Shown one piece after another: positions 53,230 to 62,714 of a DNA stretch of 64,000 nucleotides. The notes under the pieces are model-generated. The model saw nothing but the letters and a program-made list of their open reading frames with translations, was not told the origin of the DNA and did not search any database. The position numbers and the translations under genes are program-made. Source of the stretch: Streptomyces sp. NBC_01283. GTDB taxonomy: Bacteria > Actinomycetota > Actinomycetes > Streptomycetales > Streptomycetaceae. The stretch's first letter is position 1. Every line of letters begins with the position of its first letter. The DNA lies in contig NZ_CP108430.1 in assembly GCF_041435335.1 (NCBI RefSeq), forward strand, positions 9,361,042 through 9,425,041. The letters are read 5' to 3'.

Positions 53230-53268
53230 CAGTCACGTTGCAGCCACGCTAGCGGAAGAAGTGTTTCC

Positions 53269-54603
53269 ATGGGTGTCAATTCAGCTGAGATATACGATGT
53301 CGTGGGAGTTGGATTCGGGCCGTCCAACCTGGCGTTCGCCATTGCTCTGGAAGAGAACGGGGACGACGCTTCTGCGGGCCCAGTCACCTCCGCGTTCTTC
53401 GAGCGGCAGTCCTCGTTCGGCTGGCATCGCAATATGCTGCTGCCGTCGGCGACGATGCAGGTGTCGTTCCTGAAGGACCTGGCCACACTCCGCAATCCGG
53501 TCTCGCGGTTCGGATTCGTCTCCTTTCTTCACGCCTCCGGCCGGCTTGAACAGTTCATCAACACCCAGACATTCTTCCCGACCCGGGAGGAGTTCCATCA
53601 GTACCTTGACTGGGCACAGGCGCTGTTTTCCGGCCAGGTCTCGTACGGATCGGAAGTCGCGGGAATTCAGTTGCCCTCGGAATCTGCTTCCGCAAATGCC
53701 CAGTACCTTCAGGTCAAAGTGCGTGACAGTGACAGGGGCGACATCAGGACCGTCGCCGCCCGCAATGTCGTGATCTCCACAGGTCTCGTCCCCCAGGTGC
53801 CGGACGGCGTGGCATCCGACGAACGGGTCTGGCACAGCTCCGAATTCCTGGAGAGGTTCAAACAGGCCTCCCCAGACACCTTGAAGAAGGTGGCAGTCGT
53901 AGGGGCCGGACAGAGCGGGGCCGAGATCGCCAGATTCCTGTACGACAGCCTTCCACAGGCTGAGATCTACGCGATCATTCCGTCCTACGGATATTCGATC
54001 GCGGACGATACCCCGTTCGCCAACCGGGTGTTCGACTCCGCGGCGGTCGATGACTACTATTTCGGTACGGAGCGTTCCCGGGAAGCCTTCTGGCGCTACC
54101 ACAAGAACACGAACTATTCGGTTGCCGACGACGAAGTCATCCGGGACCTGTATCAGCGTGTGTACATGGACGAACTGCGTGGGACCAATCGCCTGCACAT
54201 CCTCAACATGGCTCGGGTCACGAATGTCAAGCGAATGGGGAACGAGTCGCGCGTCTCCATGGAGTCGCTGCTCGACGGCGGTTCCCAGGACCTCGACGTG
54301 GATGCGCTCGTCTTCGCCACCGGCTACGACTCCATGGACCCGAGCGGCGTACTGGGCGAACTCGACGGCTACTGCCTGCGTGACGGCGCGGGAAGATACC
54401 AGGTCGGTCGCGACTACCGGCTTGTGACCACACCGGATGTCTCGTGCGGCATCTACCTCCAGGGCGGCACCGAACACACCCACGGACTGACGTCGTCCCT
54501 CCTGTCGAACATCGCCGTGCGCGGCGGCGAGATCGCGGATTCCATCCTGCAGCGGCGGTCCGTCGACGGGCCGGCGACGTCCGGACTGACCACCTCTGCC
54601 TGA
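53269..54603 (+). CDS. L-ornithine N5-monooxygenase (KtzI/PvdA/SidA family)
   Basis: 444 residues from the ATG at 53269 (an upstream open frame lies in the leader). FAD site VVGVGFGPSNLAFAIALEEN, family block SFGWHRNMLLPSATMQVSF and DLATLRNP, NADPH site VAVVGAGQSGAEIARFLYD, and the late ATGYDS motif. These are the hallmarks of amine N-hydroxylases acting on ornithine (or lysine). With the divergent KtzT-like gene it should make N5-hydroxyornithine for piperazate. A hydroxamate siderophore role is the alternative, but no siderophore genes are in the window. It leads a five-gene run with the deoxysugar genes. Confidence 0.95.
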   Translation: MGVNSAEIYDVVGVGFGPSNLAFAIALEENGDDASAGPVTSAFFERQSSFGWHRNMLLPSATMQVSFLKDLATLRNPVSRFGFVSFLHASGRLEQFINTQTFFPTREEFHQYLDWAQALFSGQVSYGSEVAGIQLPSESASANAQYLQVKVRDSDRGDIRTVAARNVVISTGLVPQVPDGVASDERVWHSSEFLERFKQASPDTLKKVAVVGAGQSGAEIARFLYDSLPQAEIYAIIPSYGYSIADDTPFANRVFDSAAVDDYYFGTERSREAFWRYHKNTNYSVADDEVIRDLYQRVYMDELRGTNRLHILNMARVTNVKRMGNESRVSMESLLDGGSQDLDVDALVFATGYDSMDPSGVLGELDGYCLRDGAGRYQVGRDYRLVTTPDVSCGIYLQGGTEHTHGLTSSLLSNIAVRGGEIADSILQRRSVDGPATSGLTTSA

Positions 54604-54615
54604 TGAGGACTGACT

Positions 54616-55608
54616 ATGGCCGCAGCACAAAGTCCATTGCGCGTCGGCGTGCTCGGCTGCGCGGACATCGCCTGGCGCCGCACTCTGCCGGCGATGACTG
54701 CCTGCCCTGACATCGAGGTCACCGCCGTCGCGAGCCGCGACGAGGCAAAGGGGAGGCGCTTTGCCGCGGCCTTCGGGGGCCCCCGGGTACTGGGCTATGA
54801 GGAACTTCTCGCCGCTCGTGACATCGACGCGGTCTACATACCGCTGCCGACGATGATGCATGCGGACTGGGTCGCCAAGGCACTGCGGGCGGGCAAGCAT
54901 GTGCTCGCCGAGAAACCGCTGACAGGGGATGCAAAAAGCACGGACGAGCTGTTGGCACTTGCCGAATCACGGGACCTGGTGCTTTTGGAGAACGTCGCTT
55001 TCCCGCATCACTCGCAGCACGTCCGTGCCCGGCAAATCCTCGCTGACGGAGCAGTCGGCGAACTGAAGGACTTCGCGAGCGTGTTCACGATTCCGCCGCT
55101 GCCGGATGAGAACATGCGCTATCGCCCGGATATCGGCGGCGGCGCCCTGCTCGACATGGGCATCTATCCGATCCGTGCTGCGCTGTACTACCTTGGCTCT
55201 GCTCTTGAAGTACTCCATGCCGTACTGCGGATTCGTTCCCGCACGGGTGCCGTGGTCTCCGGACGTATCCTCGCGTGCACGCCCGGGGGAGTGACGGCCG
55301 ACTTGGTCTTCGGAATGGAACACTCCTATCGGACCGGCTGCGCGTTCGCCGGCAGCAGCGGACTGCTGCTGCTCGACCGGGCGTTCACGCCGCCGCCGTC
55401 ATTGCAGCCGGTGCTGCGCATCGAGCGGCAGGATCACCGTGAGGAGATCACGTTTCCGGTGGATGACCAGTTCGGCAATATCGTGCGGTACTTTGCGAAT
55501 GCGGTGCTGACGGGATCGAACATGCTCGATCAATCAGAGATGAGTCGGCGTCAGGCTCGAATCATTGACGACGTGGAACGCGTCGCCGTACGGATCGAGA
55601 TCCCTTAG
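54616..55608 (+). CDS. NDP-hexose 3-ketoreductase (Gfo/Idh/MocA family)
   Basis: 330 residues. An N-terminal Rossmann fold (RVGVLGCADIAWRRTLPAM), the family motif EKPLT near residue 97, and the active-site stretch GGGALLDMGIYPIRAALYYL. This matches the KijD10/SpnN group that reduces the 3-keto group of dTDP-3,4-diketo-2,6-dideoxyhexose. Those enzymes normally follow a 2,3-dehydratase, which is not present in the window and may lie beyond the left edge. It starts 12 bp after the hydroxylase stop, so they are co-transcribed. Confidence 0.9.
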   Translation: MAAAQSPLRVGVLGCADIAWRRTLPAMTACPDIEVTAVASRDEAKGRRFAAAFGGPRVLGYEELLAARDIDAVYIPLPTMMHADWVAKALRAGKHVLAEKPLTGDAKSTDELLALAESRDLVLLENVAFPHHSQHVRARQILADGAVGELKDFASVFTIPPLPDENMRYRPDIGGGALLDMGIYPIRAALYYLGSALEVLHAVLRIRSRTGAVVSGRILACTPGGVTADLVFGMEHSYRTGCAFAGSSGLLLLDRAFTPPPSLQPVLRIERQDHREEITFPVDDQFGNIVRYFANAVLTGSNMLDQSEMSRRQARIIDDVERVAVRIEIP

Positions 55609-55707
55609 AACGGCCAACACCATGACCGGAGTTGTCGGCGGGAGTACCTCATCGTGTCAGCCGTTTTCAGCGGGCGCCACTTCAAGTCGAAGAGGACAGA
55701 GAAGGTG

Positions 55708-56718
55708 ATGACCTCGGAGTTCCTCGTCGGGACCCTGCACACCAAAGTCCTTCTGATCGGTGGCACCGGATTCCTCGGTCGGCATGTCCTCAACAGGCTG
55801 TCCACGGCCGGCATGGACGTCACCGTGGTGACCAGGCGGCCGGCCGCCGTGCCCGCGGGGCACGGGGTGGCCGAGCTGGACGACAGAGGTCCGCGACGAG
55901 CTCAGTTCGCCTCGATGATCAACCGGTTCACCCCGGATGCCGTGGTCAACACCGCCGGTGAAATCTGGCGGAACGACGCCTCCTTGCTGCAGGCAGCCAA
56001 TGCCGAGCTCCCGGAACAACTGGCGCTGGCGATGGCCGACATCGGCAGCACCGCCCGGCTGGTGCACCTCGGCTCATCTTTGGAGTACGGATCATTGCCT
56101 CACCCGCACGCGACCGACGAGAGCTGCCCGCAGGAGCCGCGGTCGGAGTACGGGCGAAGCAAGCTGCGGGGCACCCGGAGGATCTTCGAGATCGCCCAAC
56201 AGGCGTCGCTGGACGTTGTGGTCCTCCGCATCTTCAACGCCATCGGATCGAACATGTCGCCTGCGAGCCTGCTCGGCAGGACCGTGCAGACACTCGACCG
56301 AGCACGGCGGGACGGACGCCCGGCGCGGCTCACCCTGTTCGACCTGAGACAGCACCGCGACTACGCCGACGCCCGCGATCTGGCGGAGGCGGTCCTCCGG
56401 GCAGCCGTGTCGCGGCGGCTCGTGGGCGTACCGGTGCTCAATCTCGGCACCGGGCGGGCCGGCAGCGCCTACGACCTGGTCCGCGGGCTCGCGTTGGTCA
56501 GTGGAGTGGAGTTTGAGATCGACGTGCTCCCGGCGCCCGAGGGCGGCGGGCGATCACTGGCCGCCGGCTGGCAGATTGCCGACCCGACTCTGGCCCGGCA
56601 TCACCTGGACTGGTCGGCTGCTCGGACGCTACCGGAGACCCTGCGCTGGATCTGGCGGACCGCCGGAGAGGGCCAGGCCCAACCCATTGCTGGCTGCCCC
56701 GCGGAAGGTACCCGATGA
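55708..56718 (+). CDS. NDP-4-keto-6-deoxyhexose 4-ketoreductase (epimerase/dehydratase family)
   Basis: 336 residues from ATG 55708, or 354 from GTG 55654, which has a GGGAG upstream; both are plausible. The NAD(P) turn is VLLIGGTGFLGRHVLNRL, the catalytic serine region is LGSSLEYG, and the catalytic pair is EYGRSKLRG (Y-x-x-x-K). It resembles EryBIV/TylCIV-type 4-ketoreductases that finish deoxysugar synthesis. It overlaps the dehydrase gene by 4 bp. The cluster has a second member of this family at 5035. Confidence 0.88.
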   Translation: MTSEFLVGTLHTKVLLIGGTGFLGRHVLNRLSTAGMDVTVVTRRPAAVPAGHGVAELDDRGPRRAQFASMINRFTPDAVVNTAGEIWRNDASLLQAANAELPEQLALAMADIGSTARLVHLGSSLEYGSLPHPHATDESCPQEPRSEYGRSKLRGTRRIFEIAQQASLDVVVLRIFNAIGSNMSPASLLGRTVQTLDRARRDGRPARLTLFDLRQHRDYADARDLAEAVLRAAVSRRLVGVPVLNLGTGRAGSAYDLVRGLALVSGVEFEIDVLPAPEGGGRSLAAGWQIADPTLARHHLDWSAARTLPETLRWIWRTAGEGQAQPIAGCPAEGTR

Positions 56719-58028
56719 ATGACAACCTCAAGGACGAGATCCTCTCACTGGTCAACGAGTACCATCACGCGGCCGGGACCGAGACATCCACATGGGTGCC
56801 CGGCGAGAACCGGGTGCTGGCCTCGGGCGCCGTACTGACGGCGGCGGACCGGATGGCACTGGTCGAAGCGGCACTGGACCTGCGGATCGCATCCGGGAGC
56901 TATGCCATCCGGTTCGAGCGGGCCCTGGCCGGCTACTTCGGATTGCGCAAGGCTCATCTGACCAACTCTGGGTCCTCGGCCAACCTGCTGGCGCTGTCGG
57001 CGCTGACCGCACCGGAGTTGGGCGACCGCGCGCTGCGCCGCGGCGACGAAGTGATCACGGTGGCGGCAGGGTTCCCCACCACTGTCAACCCGATCATCCA
57101 GAACGGAATGGTGCCGGTCTTCGTCGATATCGACCTGAGCACCTACAACACCACCACAGAGCTGGTGGAGGCGGCGATCGGCCCCAAGACGAAGGCCATC
57201 ATGATCGCGCATGCGCTCGGCAACCCCTTCGAGGCCGCCGAGATCCGGGAGCTGGCCGACCGGTACGGGCTGTGGTTCGTGGAGGACAACTGCGACGCCG
57301 TCGGCTCCACCTACCGCGGCAGGAAAACGGGAACCTTCGGGCACCTCAGCACCGTCAGCTTCTACCCGGCTCACCATCTCACGATGGGCGAGGGCGGCTG
57401 CGTCCTGACGGGCAGCATAGAACTCGCGCGCCTTGTCGAGTCCTATCGAGACTGGGGGCGGGACTGCTGGTGTGAACCAGGAGAGGACGATCGATGCAAT
57501 AAGCGTTTCGGCTGGCAGCTCGGCACGCTTCCCTCCGGCTACGACCATAAATATATATTCTCCCATGTGGGATACAACCTGAAGGCGACCGATCTGCAAG
57601 CGGCCCTGGGGTTGTCTCAGTTGGAGCGGCTGTCCGAGTTCTGTGACAGCCGACGCAAGAACTGGCTCCGCATGAGATCGGGGCTGCAGAATGTTCCAGG
57701 CCTTACATTGCCCGAACCCGCCCCGAACAGTGATCCAAGCTGGTTCGGGTTTACGCTGACGGTTGAAGATTCAGCGCCGTACTCCCGCCGGGACCTGCAA
57801 CTCTACTTGGAGTCAAAACGCATCAGCACCCGGCTGCTGTTCAGTGGAAACCTCACCCGTCATCCCGCTTATGAACGCGTCGAGTACCGGATATCTGGCA
57901 GCCTGTCCAACAGCGACAAGGTCGCCAACGACACCTTGTGGATCGGCATTTACCCCGGCGTGACCGACGAAATGATCGACTATGTGGTACGCGAAATCTG
58001 GTCGTTCGCGAAAGGGTGTCCGCGCTGA
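56715..58028 (+). CDS. NDP-4-keto-6-deoxyhexose 3-dehydrase (E1/SpnQ/RfbH family, PMP and [2Fe-2S])
   Basis: 437 residues of the DegT/DnrJ/EryC1 fold, but the cofactor lysine is replaced by histidine (SFYPAHHLTMGEGG, His220). That marks the pyridoxamine-phosphate 3-dehydrases. The iron-sulfur motif C-x57-C-x-C-x7-C is exact, at Cys193, Cys251, Cys253 and Cys261, the same numbers as known for Yersinia E1. Such enzymes remove the C3 hydroxyl with electrons from a reductase; no E3-like reductase is in the window, and SpnQ-type enzymes can use cellular ferredoxin or flavodoxin systems. It implies a 3-deoxy (or 2,3,6-trideoxy) sugar. It overlaps the preceding gene by 4 bp. Confidence 0.94.
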   Translation: MNDNLKDEILSLVNEYHHAAGTETSTWVPGENRVLASGAVLTAADRMALVEAALDLRIASGSYAIRFERALAGYFGLRKAHLTNSGSSANLLALSALTAPELGDRALRRGDEVITVAAGFPTTVNPIIQNGMVPVFVDIDLSTYNTTTELVEAAIGPKTKAIMIAHALGNPFEAAEIRELADRYGLWFVEDNCDAVGSTYRGRKTGTFGHLSTVSFYPAHHLTMGEGGCVLTGSIELARLVESYRDWGRDCWCEPGEDDRCNKRFGWQLGTLPSGYDHKYIFSHVGYNLKATDLQAALGLSQLERLSEFCDSRRKNWLRMRSGLQNVPGLTLPEPAPNSDPSWFGFTLTVEDSAPYSRRDLQLYLESKRISTRLLFSGNLTRHPAYERVEYRISGSLSNSDKVANDTLWIGIYPGVTDEMIDYVVREIWSFAKGCPR

Positions 58029-58145
58029 ACCCTGACGTGCCTTCCTCGAACGCACTGACAAGACCCGCTCCACCCGACACCTCTGGGTCTCCCCTATGAA
58101 TGACCAGGCCGAGCCCACGAAAAAAGGTTAGAGAGGTAAGTACTC

Positions 58146-59381
58146 ATGACCATCGCGGAGTGCCGTGTGTGCGGCAATCGGACACTGCTTCAGGTGCTGG
58201 ATCTGGGAGAACAGGCACTGACCGGCGTATTCCCTCGCAGTCGCACGGAAGTCGTGCCGACCGCCCCACTCGAGCTCGTCAAGTGTTCGCCGGACGGATG
58301 CGGCCTCGTCCAACTCCGGCACACCGCCGACCTCAGCCTGATGTACGGCGATCAATACGGATACCGCTCGGGTATCCGCCCATTCATGATCAACCATCTT
58401 CGCAGCAAGGTGGACGAGCTCACCAAGCTTGTCGACATCGGCCCCGACGACCTGGTCCTGGACATCGGAAGCAACGACGGGACCTTGCTGTCCGGGTACC
58501 CGGCGGATGGCCGCACTCTCGTCGGAGTGGATCCGACGGGCGAGAAATGGCGAGAGTTCTACCCCGAACACATCGACCTGATCCCGGACTTCTTCTCCCG
58601 GGAAGTCTTCGCCGCTCACTACGGCTCCCGCCGGGCCAAGGTCATCACCTCGATCGCAATGTTCTACGACCTGCCCGACCCGCTCCGGTTCATGAAAGAC
58701 GTGAAGGCGACGCTCGCCGACGACGGTGTGTGGATGCTGGAGATGAGCTATCTTCCGGCAATGCTCAAGGCGACCGCCTATGACGTGATATGCCACGAGC
58801 ACCTGGAGTACTACGCACTCAGTCAGATCGAGTGGATGGCCGAGCGCGTCGGCCTCGACGTCGTGAGAGCAGAGATCACCGAGGTCTACGGCGGCAGCCT
58901 CTGCGTCACGCTCGCCAGGCAGGGCTCCGGGCATCGGCGTGACGAGGCGGCACTGAACCGCTTGCGTGCCCGGGAGGCCGGACTGCGGCTCGACACCATG
59001 GTGCCCTTCGAGTCGTTCGGCGAGCGTGTTCGCGAACACCGCGAACACCTACGTGACTTCCTCGACACCTCGCGCAAGGACGGCAAGCTCACCCTGGGCT
59101 ACGGCGCCTCCACCAAGGGAAACGTGATTCTCCAATACTGCGACATCGGAGAGGACAGCCTGCCGTGCATCGGAGAGGTCAGCCGGGAGAAGGCCGGCCG
59201 ATTCACCCCGGGCACCCAGATCCCCATCGTCTCCGAGAAGGAGGCCCTCGCACAACGACCTGACCAGCTGCTGGTGCTCCCATGGGTCTACCGGGACGGA
59301 TTCATCGAGCGGGAAGGCGAATTCCGCTCCCGCGGCGGCAAGCTGGTCTTCCCGCTGCCCGCGCCACTGAGCATCGTGTAG
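58146..59381 (+). CDS. NDP-hexose C-methyltransferase (TylCIII/EryBIII family)
   Basis: 411 residues with the three-part layout of sugar C-methyltransferases. It has an N-terminal zinc site (CRVCG at residues 7-10, then KCSPDGCGL), a SAM-binding core (VLDIGSNDGTLLSGY, near residue 102) and the catalytic-region motif CHEHLEYY (near residue 218). The C-terminal part has the family's YGASTKGN. It would add a methyl group at C3 of a 4-keto sugar. Together with the 3-dehydrase it suggests an unusual branched deoxysugar. It starts 117 bp after the dehydrase gene. Confidence 0.94.
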   Translation: MTIAECRVCGNRTLLQVLDLGEQALTGVFPRSRTEVVPTAPLELVKCSPDGCGLVQLRHTADLSLMYGDQYGYRSGIRPFMINHLRSKVDELTKLVDIGPDDLVLDIGSNDGTLLSGYPADGRTLVGVDPTGEKWREFYPEHIDLIPDFFSREVFAAHYGSRRAKVITSIAMFYDLPDPLRFMKDVKATLADDGVWMLEMSYLPAMLKATAYDVICHEHLEYYALSQIEWMAERVGLDVVRAEITEVYGGSLCVTLARQGSGHRRDEAALNRLRAREAGLRLDTMVPFESFGERVREHREHLRDFLDTSRKDGKLTLGYGASTKGNVILQYCDIGEDSLPCIGEVSREKAGRFTPGTQIPIVSEKEALAQRPDQLLVLPWVYRDGFIEREGEFRSRGGKLVFPLPAPLSIV

Positions 59382-59391
59382 CGGCGGCTGT

Positions 59392-59443
59392 CCCTCGGTA
59401 TCGTCCGCGGCCGCCCGGCACTGTCCGGGACGGCCGCCGAGGG
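59392..59443. terminator. Hairpin terminator after the deoxysugar operon
   Basis: A nested inverted repeat 10 bp after the methyltransferase stop: outer stem CCCTCGG with CCGAGGG, inner stems CGGCCG with CGGCCG and CCGG with CCGG. It has no T-run, like many Streptomyces terminators. Confidence 0.6.
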
Positions 59444-60296
59444 CGAGTCGGGGCGCCAATGCACGAGGCTGAGGGTCCTTCACGATCAAGACAAGTGCAC
59501 GCGCTGAAGGCTGAGGTGCATGCGGTCGACCGCGCTCTGGTTCAGCAGGCGCTCGAAGATGAAGACGGGCGAGCCGGATTCGCCGTCCTGGTAGCGGCCG
59601 GGACCGGCGAAAGCATCCCATGTGCGGATGAGGCTGTCGATCGACCGCTGACCGAGGCCGGCCTATGCGGCGGACGGGTGCTGGGAGATGAGCATGCGCG
59701 CCAGGGGCGTGGCGACCTCCCGCGCGCCCGTGCTCAGCGCGGCGAGGATGCCGGACTCGTCAGGGTCGGTGCGCAGCGTGAAGGCCGAGTGCATAGACAG
59801 AGTGGCCGCCCGTCGTGACCGGTGCGGGCCGAAGGCTCCGATGCTGATCATCGAGGTCTTGGATACGGATGTCGCCACAACGATGCTCGTACTGGATGAT
59901 GTTCAGCGCGCCGGTGAACTGCAGCAGCTCGGTGAGCTGTTCAGGCAGCGCGACGGGATCCAGGATCGAGCCGAACCCACCCCGGGAGAGCGAGGCCCCC
60001 GGACGGTCAGCTGTCCGCTCCTGTAGAGGCGGACCTCCGCCAGCTCTCCGTGCTGGGGCTGGTCCCAGGGCTGGACACGGCTTGCATGCTCACGGCCAGG
60101 TGCTCGGCGGACTTCGACGGGGTGAGAGCGCACTGAACGACCGAACGGTCAGACACCCGGCCCTCCCGGCGGATTTCCCTACCAAGGACCCTCCGAGAGG
60201 GAAGAAAACCTGTCCGGGCGGCCGCACTGCGTGCAGGAGGATGAACACCTATAGCTCCAACTCCCGCCCCCTCGCCTCCTGAGGATCCTTGCTCGA
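59444..60296. other. Gene-poor region between the cluster and the telomeric helicase
   Basis: No intact gene. On the minus strand, pieces that look protein-like (for example GILAALSTGAREVATPLARM, and a following stretch near 59560-59650) lie in two adjoining frames, so a decayed gene is possible, but I recognise no family. This seems to be the boundary between the biosynthetic cluster and the terminal region. Confidence 0.45.
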
Positions 60297-62714
60297 ATGC
60301 CGTCCGAATCCACTCCCGCTACCCCACCCCCTCACAACAACCGCCGTAACCTGCGTGCGGATCAGCAAGCCGCGGTCGACAGCGCGGTACGCGGACTCAA
60401 GAACCCGGGCTCGCGCGGACACCTGGTCTCCGCGTGTGGGACGGGTAAGACGCTGATCGCGCTGCGTACCGCCGAGGCCCTCAACATCAACCATCTACTG
60501 GTGGCGATGCCGTCCCTGGACCTGATCGGCCAGTGGGCGGCAGCGGCCCGTGCAGACGGACGCCGCGAGCCGCTGCTCGCCATCTCCTCACTCCAGGCCG
60601 ACAAGCACCCACTGCTTGCCGGTGCGGGAGCAGTGAGCACCGGCTCGGGGGACTACCTGGCGTCCTGGCTGTCACGCCACAAGAAGGCGACCGTGTTCAC
60701 CACGCTCGATTCCCTCCCGCGGATCGAGGAAGCCCAGCACAGCATCTTCCCCGCCCCTCTCTTCGACCTTCTGGTCGTGGACGAGGCACACCGGACCGCG
60801 GGCTCCTGGGGCAAAGAGTGGACGATGATCCACGACAACAACCGCGTCCCGGCCGCCCGGCGCCTCTATGTGACCGCGACACCGTACGCGTGGCAGGCCC
60901 CGCGCCTGACCGAAGTCCCAGACACCCGCCCACACCCCAAACACACCGCGTCGGCCACCCCGGCCTGGGAGTCCCCATCCCTCATCGCGTCGATGGACGA
61001 CCCGAAAGTCTTCGGCCCTCGTCTCCACACCTACTCCCACGCTGACGCGATCGACGACCAAGTCCTGGCCGACTACCAACTCCTGGTCCCCACCGTCACC
61101 GACACCGACCTGAGGGCCCTCCTTGCCGACCCCGACGGCGCACACACCGGTTTCGCTCCCACAGCCCGCCGCACGACCGCTCTGCACCTGGCCGTCCTCA
61201 AAGCCATGACCGAGCACGACCTGCACCACGTGATCGTCTACTTCCAACAGGTCGCCGACGCCACCGATTTCACCCGCCAATTCCCCCACACCCTGCGCAC
61301 CCTCCCAACCGAGCAACGCCCGCCCTGGGCCGCCACCCTGGCCGTCTCATCCATCAACGGCACACACACCCCCGACCAGCGCGCGAAGATCCTCGCCCGA
61401 TTCGCCGCCGCCGACCGCGCGGTGATCACGAACGCTCAGGTGTTGTCCGAGGGAGTGGATCTACCGACGGTAGACGCCATCGTGTTCGCGGACCGCACGG
61501 GCAGTGTGCGACGGATCGTGCAGGCCCTGGGCCGCGCCCTGCGCAAACCCCCCACCATCGAGGTCAAGACGGCAAGCCTGGTCATCCCCGCCTACATCCC
61601 GCCCGGCGCAGACCCCACCAACCTCCTCGACACCCCCTACGAAGCCCTCTGGCTCATCACCGCCGCGCTGCGCCGCCACGACCAGTCAATCGCCGCCCGC
61701 GCCCCGCGCAAGAACACCAAGCACCGCCTGGACCGCGACACCCACCGGCTCCTCGCGCGCCGATTCCGCTTCGACTTCACCCTCGACCCCGCCCACATCG
61801 CCCGCGCAATGGACCTCCTAGCCTGGCCCTCGAACACCGCTGTGCTCTCCGCACCCCGCCGCGCCGGACTGGCCGCAGCCACCCGCTTCCACACCGAGTA
61901 CGGCCATCTCCAAGTCCCGGCCGATTACGAGGACGCCTTCGGCTACCGCCTCGGCCAGTTCATCACCAGCCAGCGCACCGCCCACTCCCGCGGCCTGCTG
62001 GAAGAGGACTGGACCACGGAACTCGACGCGCTCGACATGGTCTGGGACCACCACGAGGCCATCTGGCAGGGCCAGTTCACCACCGTCACCGCCTATCACC
62101 AAGAGCACGGCCATCTAGCCATCCCCACCGACACGCCAGGCGGCCAGTTCCTCATCGACCAGCGCGCCGCCGCACGCAAGGGCCGCCTCGCCCCCGACCG
62201 TGAAGCCCAGCTCACCACCCTCGACCCCGACTGGCTTCTCCCGCACGGCGCGGACTGGCACCGCAAATACCACCTCCTGCGTCGCCACCTCGAAGCCGGC
62301 CATGATCCCGCAACGCTGCGCCGTGACACAGCCATCGAGGGCGTGAAGATCGGCAGCTGGCTGCAGCGCCAGCTCACCACCTTCACGATCCTGGAGCCCG
62401 CCCAGCGTGCTCTGCTGTCCCGGATCGGGGCCGACCCTGCCCGGCTACGGCTGCCGATCGGCAAGCGTGCCCGTCGTTCCTTCGAACAGAACGCGGAACT
62501 GCTGAGGGCATTCACCGAACGTCAGGGTCGGCTGCCCGGCGCGCGGGAGTGGATCGAAGCCGACGGGGCACGCGTTGAGATCGGTTCCTGGCTTCGCAGG
62601 GTCCGAGCCAAGCAGAACGAGGGACAGCTCACGGAAGAACAAGATCGCCTGCTGTCCGAGATCACCCCGGCCGATCCATCGAGTCCGCCGGACCGCGAAG
62701 AGGACCGGGCCTGA
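60297..62714 (+). CDS. Superfamily 2 helicase of the telomere-proximal type, with helicase-associated repeats
   Basis: 805 residues. Walker A is SACGTGKT (near residue 45), motif II is LLVVDEAHRT, motif III is VTATPY, and the C-terminal RecA lobe has motif V/VI pieces (NAQVLSEGVDLPTVDAI, QALGRALRKP). The C-terminal half carries helicase-associated repeats (FHTEYGHLQVP, YHQEHGHLAIP, and WLRRVRAK). Helicases of this build are typical of Streptomyces chromosome and plasmid ends (TtrA-like), where they are linked to end function or conjugal transfer. The ATG at 60297 has no strong ribosome site. The gene lies 1.3 kb from the terminal hairpins. Confidence 0.9.
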   Translation: MPSESTPATPPPHNNRRNLRADQQAAVDSAVRGLKNPGSRGHLVSACGTGKTLIALRTAEALNINHLLVAMPSLDLIGQWAAAARADGRREPLLAISSLQADKHPLLAGAGAVSTGSGDYLASWLSRHKKATVFTTLDSLPRIEEAQHSIFPAPLFDLLVVDEAHRTAGSWGKEWTMIHDNNRVPAARRLYVTATPYAWQAPRLTEVPDTRPHPKHTASATPAWESPSLIASMDDPKVFGPRLHTYSHADAIDDQVLADYQLLVPTVTDTDLRALLADPDGAHTGFAPTARRTTALHLAVLKAMTEHDLHHVIVYFQQVADATDFTRQFPHTLRTLPTEQRPPWAATLAVSSINGTHTPDQRAKILARFAAADRAVITNAQVLSEGVDLPTVDAIVFADRTGSVRRIVQALGRALRKPPTIEVKTASLVIPAYIPPGADPTNLLDTPYEALWLITAALRRHDQSIAARAPRKNTKHRLDRDTHRLLARRFRFDFTLDPAHIARAMDLLAWPSNTAVLSAPRRAGLAAATRFHTEYGHLQVPADYEDAFGYRLGQFITSQRTAHSRGLLEEDWTTELDALDMVWDHHEAIWQGQFTTVTAYHQEHGHLAIPTDTPGGQFLIDQRAAARKGRLAPDREAQLTTLDPDWLLPHGADWHRKYHLLRRHLEAGHDPATLRRDTAIEGVKIGSWLQRQLTTFTILEPAQRALLSRIGADPARLRLPIGKRARRSFEQNAELLRAFTERQGRLPGAREWIEADGARVEIGSWLRRVRAKQNEGQLTEEQDRLLSEITPADPSSPPDREEDRA

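Larger units (their letters stand above)
52922..53268. promoter_or_regulatory. Divergent promoter region of the two piperazate genes
   Basis: 347 bp between the KtzT-like gene (minus) and the ornithine hydroxylase gene (plus). The plus side carries boxes A (53146-53181) and B (53208-53229), shared with the main NRPS leader. A TTGACG at about 53043 could be a -35 element. The ribosome site for the hydroxylase is GGAAGAAG just before the ATG at 53269. Confidence 0.55.
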
